64,000 nt of DNA, taken from Diadema setosum (taxonomy: Eukaryota; Echinodermata; Echinoidea; Diadematoida; Diadematidae). The notes below the pieces were generated by a model. It was not told the DNA's origin. It ran no database searches and was given only the letters and a program-made list of their open reading frames with translations. Position 1 is the first letter of the stretch, and every line of letters begins with the position of its first letter. The stretch spans positions 4,076,978 to 4,140,977 of the forward strand of contig CM067070.1 of assembly GCA_033980235.1 (NCBI GenBank), given 5' to 3'. Below, one piece after another: positions 57,690-64,000 of this stretch. A program made the translations under genes and the position numbers.

Positions 57690-60600
57690 TCAGTTGATGT
57701 GTCAATGCAGCACTGCACAAGTATACGCACTGTGCAACACTTTGAATTCTTACGCTAGTGCAACTCACGTCTTTGTACTTCTCCTTTTTCGACAACAGCC
57801 GGTCGAGCTCGTTCTTTTACTTCCCTTCTCATCCCTATTCTCCTCTTTTGGAAGCCCACAGAGACACTTGATTTATTCTTGTTATTGTGTTGTGTGTGTT
57901 CTATGTCTTTCTCTGACGATGCTTCTGAACGTTCTCACTTACCTTATTCTGCTCTTTCTCGTTTCACGTTCTTCTCCTCAACGATCTCCTACTTATCGTG
58001 ATTTTGACGCCATTTATACTTGTAGATTACTCCAGTGTTTTGCCTCTTTCTGGCGACTGGTTATTTTCTTGTATCATCCACTTATTTACGACATCCTAGT
58101 TTTGTTGACATCGCAGACTTTTATAATCTCGTCTCGTACCTTTAATCATGGCTAATTTTTTTAATGCTCCATTTTATTCCGTATCGAATGATGACTTTTT
58201 TGAATTGTTTAGGAACACTAGGTAAGACTCTGACCCAGTTAGTGGGCTCACCAGTACAGGAACCACCCCTTATGATGATTTTGTTACCGATACCCTGAAT
58301 ACAGGAGCAAATGAATTGCCTCATGATTTTAGTAATGATTTCACTCAAAATATGTTATGCAATTATATTACAGTAAATCAATACAAAGATATGATTCATA
58401 ACTTCTCTGAGGATACTTTTCTTTGTTACACTTAAATATTAGGAGTTTAAATAAACATTTTGATGCTTTAAAGTACTTATTAGAATCTGATGAAAGTCAG
58501 TCGTTATCGGTTATTGGATTAAGTGAAACATGGTTAACTTCCAATGCAGAAAATTCCTTTGCAATTGATGGTTACGATTTATTTGTTAATAATAGACCTG
58601 ATAAGAATGGTGGGGGTGTTGCATTGTACATATCATGTTCCTTTGAAACTATTGTCCATCAAGATATTTCTAGAATTGACGATACGGTTGAATCTTTGTT
58701 CATAGAAATTCTCATCCCAGGATGTAAAAATCTTATGTTAGGCATTGTATACAGACCTCCTAATTCAAACGCTCATGATTTTTTAACCTATTATTCAGAT
58801 TTGGCAAATTCACACGTTTTCCGAAATAAGGATTGCTTTTTGCTCGGCGATTTCAATATTGATTTGCTCAAGTCTGAGCATGATAATATCTCTAGTGATT
58901 TTCTTCACACACTTCTATCCTCATCCTTTCTTCCGCTCATTTCCAAACCCACACGTATTACAGATCGTTCTGCCACCCTCGTTGATAACTTTTGTTTTTT
59001 GTGATATTCTACCCCTCCCTGATTCTTTCATAATTCTTTCAGATATGACTGATCATTTTCCAATAATGACTTATTTTACTCTTAAAACATCATCTAATAT
59101 TAAACCTCCTTCATTTCCTTTGTTTAGTCGTAGAGTTTCACCCGAAAAGTTAGCTAGTTTTGATGTGGCTCTCGAGAATGCTGACTGTTCAGGAGTGTTT
59201 TGCAGCGATGATATCAATATATCTTTTCATAATTTCATGGGAATATTCAATCATCATTTAGATGATGTAATTCCAAAACAAAAAAAAAAATAGAACAGAT
59301 TACAAAAAAAAACACCCAGGTTACCTTGGATCTCAAAATCAATCCTTCGTTCAATTAATAGGAAAAATCGTTTGTATTATAAATATAAGCTGGAAAAAAC
59401 CGAGCGATCGAAGAATAGATACACATCATACAAAAATACTTTGACAATGATTTTACGTTCTGAAAAGAAAAGATATTACTTCAAGCAATTCTCGAGATAT
59501 AGGTTTGATATGAAAAATACTTGGAAAGTTCTAAAACAGGCCATGAATGTTCCGAGTAAAAACTCTGACATTGACAAAATTAAAATGAATGATGAATTGA
59601 TTAATGATTCTCTTCATATTGCAAATATCTTTAATTCCTATTTTTCAAAAATAGGTGAAAATTATGCTCAAACTATTCCTGCAACAGAAACTCATTTTAC
59701 TGAATTTTTAGGCCAGCTCAACTCTGATTCCATATTTTTTACACCGACTAATAGATTTGAAATTATTGATATAGTTTCCTCTTTTGAGAACAAACGAAGT
59801 TCTGGTTATGATGAGATAGATAATTTTATACTTAAGGGTGTTATTTCCTCGATTGCTGATCCGCTTGTTCACATATTTAATTTGTCAATCCTTAAAGGTG
59901 TGTTTCCCGATAAAATGAAATTGGCTAAAGTAATACCAATATTTAAGAAAGGCGATAAACTTGTAATCAGCAATTATCGCCCAATTTCATTATTGTCCTC
60001 ACTGTCTAAGGTTTTAGAAAAACTTATTTATAAGAGAATGATTAATTTTTTGAAGGTACATGAAGTTTTTACAAACTCTCAGTTTGGTTTTCGTGAGAAA
60101 CATAGTACTTCGCATGCTCTTTTATATTTCGTTGATAGAGTAGTTCATGCCATTGATAATCATTCTCATTTAGTTAGTATTTTCTTGGACTTCTCCAAGG
60201 CCTTCGACACCATCAATCATGACATTTTACTTTATAAATTATCGCATTATGGAGTACGTGGGAAGGCCTTGGAGTGGTTCAAGAGTTATTTAGTCGATAG
60301 AAAGCAATTTGTTACAATTAAAAATAATGATTCAGTTATCAGAGAAGTTAAATGTGGCGTCCCACAGGGAAGTCTTTTAGGGCCGTTATTGTTCATTATT
60401 TATATAAATGATTTTTGTCGCGTATCTGATGATCTCTCTTTTATTCATTTCGCAGATGATACAAATGTATTTTTCGCCCATAACGATATTGATTTTCTCG
60501 TTCACAAAATCAATATTGAATTTAATAAAGTGACAAACTGGGTCAGAGCTAATAAGTTATCACTCAATGCTCAAAAAACGAAATATATGATTTTTAGTAG

Positions 60601-62060
60601 TACTGTTGACAGTTTAAACACAAATATAGTTTTAGATGATTCTCATCTACAAAGAGTATCAAATATTAAATTCTTGGGGGTCACTGTAGACGATAAACTT
60701 TCCTGGAAATCACATGTTGATAATATTTGTAACATAATATCGCGTAGTATAGGTGTTATAAATAGAATGAAATTTCATATTCCACAAAAAATATTACTTA
60801 TGTTATATTCGTCGTTAATATTGCCTCATTTGAATTACGGAGTTTTAGTTTGGGGCAATACGCATCAGAATTTACTTGAAAGAGTGTCCCTCTTGCAAAA
60901 GAAAGCCCTCCGCATTATCTGCTATTCCCCTGTACGTTCTCATACAAACACGTTGTTTGCCTCTAACAAGCTCTTAAAAATTAAAGATCTGTTTTTGTAT
61001 AATTTAGGCCAATTTATGTACAATTATTGCAACAATTTGCTTCCATCTATTTTTGATTCAATGTTCCTCAAAAACCAATCATTTCATGAATATCCCACTA
61101 GGCGTTCCAATGAATTTCATCTACCCCTTTTACGCACGATCCTTGCTAAAAATACACTTATTTACAAAGGCCCAAATTATTGGAATTCTTTGAATCATGA
61201 TATAAAAAACGCCCCATCCATATATTCTTTCAAGAGGAGACTGAAGTCCTTTCTATTGCAATCGTATGACTCTACAGTACTGAACTAGCCATTTGGCCTT
61301 CTTTCTCACATACTGACTTACTCACCTTTTCTCCTCTTTGAAAAATAACTTGTATTCTTTTGGATGTCTGCTGCCATCTACGCTATCGCCCAAAGCGTCA
61401 AAGACTTGAATTTCTGTCTTGCTCCTGTTCATACGTCCCTTCATTTCCTTGCCTTTCTCCTTTCAGGCGTTACAATATCACTTTTTTTCTCCACAACTAT
61501 CATCTGTTTCTCTTGACATGCTTCTGTCGAAGATCGCTGTCTCTGACCATTTTCGTTTGCTATTTTGTCTTCTGTTTGTTAGTCTTGTCCATTCAGTTTT
61601 GTCCCGTACAGCCTTTTCTTCAGTTGTTGTTTCGTTGTCTAGTCTTTTTCTTTGTTTGTTTGCGTCTACGAAGGTAAATGAATTTATCTGTGAATCTAAT
61701 TCTCAGTGGGCTTCCAGACTTCTTCTTTTTCTTTTTTCTTTTCTTTTTCTTTTTGTATTTATGATGCTTCAATTAATCTTCCCATTGATGTTATTTTTCC
61801 AGAGGGGCCCACATTCTACAAGCTCTGTCTTTTTAGTGAGTCTCTCCATTTTTCACACTTTAAGCAAAGTTATACATGTACTTCATTTCGATCACTTCTG
61901 TTTCTTTTTTACAACAATGTATAATCACTATAAGGTTCTCAATTGTTGTACATTCTTTTCAATACATAATGTTCTGTTTACCTTATTCTCTGTTGTCAAA
62001 AGAAGTGTAACTTATGTTTTGTCGGAAAATGAAATAAACTTTGAATTGAATTGAATTGAA
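57690..62060 (+). mobile_element. LINE-D, nearly full-length CR1/L2-like element
   Basis: About 4.4 kb: a 5' region (57690-58147), an ORF2 of endonuclease plus RT (58148-61288), a 3' UTR and an end of AATAAACTTTGAATTGAATT with three to four ATTGA repeats (62030-62060). No ORF1 was recognised. It belongs to the same family as LINE-B and serves as the reference for it. One stop codon and three frameshifts make it non-coding now. Confidence 0.83.
58148..61288 (+). pseudogene. LINE-D ORF2 (endonuclease-reverse transcriptase), broken
   Basis: The start is ATG 58148 (MANFFNAPF...). Lesions are TAA at 58223, a shift near 58420, a shift in a T-run near 58990-59000, and a shift in the A11 run near 59280. 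Endonuclease motifs: HLNIRSLNKH, GLSETWL, GIVYRPPNS, LGDFNIDLL and TDHFPIM. The RT frame is open from about 59310 to 61288: NYRPISLLSSLSK, LDFSKAFDTINHD, CGVPQGSLLGPLLF, FADDTNVF; then the C-terminal ALRIICYSPVRSHTNTL and SNEFHLPLLRTIL blocks. The RT half is essentially intact, including the catalytic Asp pair. Confidence 0.88.
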
Positions 62061-62515
62061 AAAAGAAAGTGAAAAAAAAGAGGGGAGGAAGGGAAAGGAA
62101 GAATAGGAAAAGGGAGAAAGAAAGGCAAAGAGTGGAGAAACAGAGAGGAAAGGGAGAAAGAAAGAGAAAGGAGGAGGAGGAAAAGGAAGAAAGAAAGGAA
62201 GGGGAAGGAAGAAAGGGAAAGGAAGAAGAGGGAAAGGAAAAAAAGAGGAAAGAAAGAAAATTAAGATAAGAAATGGGAGAAGTGAAGAAGCAGACGGAAA
62301 TTGAAAGAAAAGAGGAGTTGAAGAGAAGGATTAGGGGGAAAACAAATTATGTGAGAAACAAGGAGGAAACAATGAGCAAAAAGAAACGGGAAATTGGGAA
62401 GAACAAAACGGAGCGGAAAGGACGGAAAACATGAAAGGGGAAAGGAGGATGGAAAAAATAAAGAAAGGGAATAGAGACTGAAAGTGGGAAGAAAGGGAAA
62501 AGAAAAGGGCACGGC
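62061..62515. repeat. Purine-rich (GGAAAG)n-like tract
   Basis: About 450 bp almost entirely A and G on the plus strand, directly abutting the LINE-D tail. Lys/Glu/Arg-rich and Phe/Ser-rich frames are artefacts. Confidence 0.9.
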
Positions 62516-62570
62516 CATGCGGCATAGTGCATAAGCCTAGATTGGGAGACGCGAGGGGACCCAGTTATTA

Positions 62571-62954
62571 TTTTAAAGGGACTGTACACTACTGGTTAAG
62601 GTGGGGATTCATGTTTTGAACATTCCAAAGTGAGATAATGAGAAACCTCTTATGAAATATGAAAGAGCATGTAATTCAACGTTTATTTGATGAAAATTGG
62701 TTTTCAAATGGATGAGATATCAAAAAGAGTGATAATAATAAAAAGCGACAGGCCACGCCTTTTATTAGGATCTCTTTGTTTCACCTCATTTTTGGATATC
62801 ACAGCCATTTCAAAACCAATTTTCATCAAATAAACTTTTGATATCCCTTAGAATTGAATGCTCTTTGACATCTCATAAAGTGGTTTCTGAATGTCTCGCA
62901 AAACGTTAAAAGCTAAATCCTCACCTCAACCAGAACTGTACACACCTTTTAAAA
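62571..62954. mobile_element. 384-bp inverted-repeat MITE
   Basis: TTTTAAAGGGACTGTACAC at the left matches inverted TTTTAAAAGGTGTGTACAG at the right. Further inverted blocks (TTGATGAAAATTGGTTTT against AAAACCAATTTTCATCAA) make a long imperfect hairpin. Confidence 0.82.
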
Positions 62955-62989
62955 GTGAAGAAAGACAGAAGTTTTATATTGTCGAAAGT

Positions 62990-64000
62990 GTTTGCTTAAC
63001 GAGCAGCAAGGGGGGGGGGGGGCAATCGCCCCCGAAATTCCACAAAAACGTAATGTGCACCTAATCACACAATTTCAGTTCTGAAATGCAAAAATTTATA
63101 ACTCGGGCGCTTCGCACCCTCGCACCATTTAGGAAAATTGTGCCCCTCCATGCAGGAAAAACTGTGCGTATGACCTTTTGTGAAGTATATGGGCATGTCA
63201 CTGTTAATTAAAAATCTTTAAACCTTACAGTGCTTCAATATCGACAGCTTCGGGGGGGGGGGGGGGGCCTTCACTCCCGGACCCCCGGGATGGGCTCTAA
63301 GTTTTACGGTGAAGCGATGTGTTTTGTAAAGCCAGCCATGCTATTTTTTTTTTTTTAATAGCTGCCAACTTCAAGGTTTAAATGTCTAAATCTCTAGAGC
63401 TCCCCCAGACCCCCGGCAGGGGCTCTGCCCTGCACGGTGCACCCCACCAGGGATCCTAAGGTGGGCCCCTGGATCCTACCTGCATAGAACTGGCGCAATT
63501 TATTTTGTAAAGCATATAGGCATTTCACATTTTTATTCAAAATAGCAGCCTTCTTCATGGTTTAAAATAATGTATATATCTCGAGAATTTCAAGGGGCTC
63601 CGCTCCCTTTTGTCAAGGCCCTCTCGCTGTAATGGGCGAGCGAAGCGAGCCCAGCCCACTCAGCTGGGCTCTCTTCACCATACAGCGAATGGGCCTTGAC
63701 AAAAGGCTGCCCCCCCCCCCCCCCCCCACCCGCAGGCTAGGCCTCTGTCCCTGCACCCCACTTACATTAAGTTTTACGCTGAAGCAATGTGTTCTGTAAA
63801 GCCACCCATGCTTAATTTCGATTGAAACAGCGCCCAATTCCAAGGCTAACAATGTCTAAAATCTTGGGAGCTTCCGGGGGCTCGGTCCCCGAACCACGAC
63901 TGGGGCAAGGGGCTCTGAAGCCTGTACCCTATGCACATACATCTTGATTGTGTTGTGTAAATAAAAACATACGCGCGTCACATTAAAAAAAAAACAAACA
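62990..64000. repeat. GC-rich diverged tandem array, continues past window
   Basis: A block TTTTACGGTGAAGCGATGTG, TTTTGTAAAGCCAGCCATGC, then GGTTTAAATGTCTAAATCTC and an xGGGGCTCxG segment recurs near 63300 and 63769, with weaker versions near 63165 and 63490. Long G or C homopolymers separate units. No gene. Confidence 0.65.
63604..63706. repeat. ~100-bp hairpin within the array
   Basis: CCTTTTGTCAAGGCC (63606-63620) is repeated inverted as GGCCTTGACAAAAGG (63691-63705), with CGCTGTAATGGGC/GAATGGGCC and GGGCGAGCGAAGCGAGCCC motifs inside. Confidence 0.75.

Noticed and set aside
57694..58155. 153-codon hydrophobic ORF
   Set aside because: Lies in the 5' region of LINE-D; Leu/Ser/Phe-rich composition follows T/C-rich DNA and overlaps the ORF2 start.

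Overview
The window looks like nuclear DNA from a marine deuterostome invertebrate, most likely an echinoderm such as a sea urchin. The evidence is AT-rich DNA, GT-AG introns, extracellular-domain exons joined in phase 1, CR1/L2-like LINEs with short 3' repeat tails, tRNA-derived SINEs and many small inverted-repeat elements. The species cannot be fixed from the sequence alone. There are no bacterial-style operons, no CRISPR array and no complete standalone tRNA or rRNA gene.

Positions 1-18417 hold the 3' part of one plus-strand gene. Sixteen exons can be chained by splice sites and reading phase, giving about 1255 residues with the 5' end missing. In order the product has five Ig-like domains (A1, B1, C, A2, B2), a 300-residue Ser/Thr-rich mucin-like segment, two EGF-like domains, a SEA domain with a GSVV cleavage-type motif, a third EGF-like domain of calcium-binding type, two duplicated 15-residue stalk exons, one transmembrane helix and a tyrosine-rich cytoplasmic tail. 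The EGF-SEA-EGF-TM core is the layout of transmembrane mucins; Ig domains on top suggest a cell-surface recognition or adhesion receptor. The gene has grown by local duplication: the A-B exon pair is repeated, a 600-bp block carrying one stalk exon is repeated, and the mucin exon ends in a 35-residue duplication.

At 37018-37099 an isolated exon encodes a start methionine and signal peptide and ends at a phase-1 donor, the phase used by the Ig exons. It probably begins a second secreted or membrane gene, possibly a paralogue, whose remaining exons lie inside a long repeat-filled intron or beyond the window.

The rest (about 18.5-64 kb) is mostly mobile and repetitive DNA: a hAT-type element with a perfect 8-bp target duplication (25.3-27.0 kb); five copies of a roughly 610-700-bp inverted-repeat family; several other MITE-like elements; two SINE-like elements; and five LINE copies. 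One old LINE (39.6-46.9 kb) is split by both a MITE and a younger LINE, which gives an insertion order. Several tandem arrays (34.9-35.4, 47.0-47.5, 49.9-50.9, 53.3-56.1 and 63.0-64.0 kb) and a cluster of a GAACGTCCGTGA-like motif (30.1-33.3 kb) are not explained by any gene I can recognise. Three of the arrays carry X-box-like palindromes.
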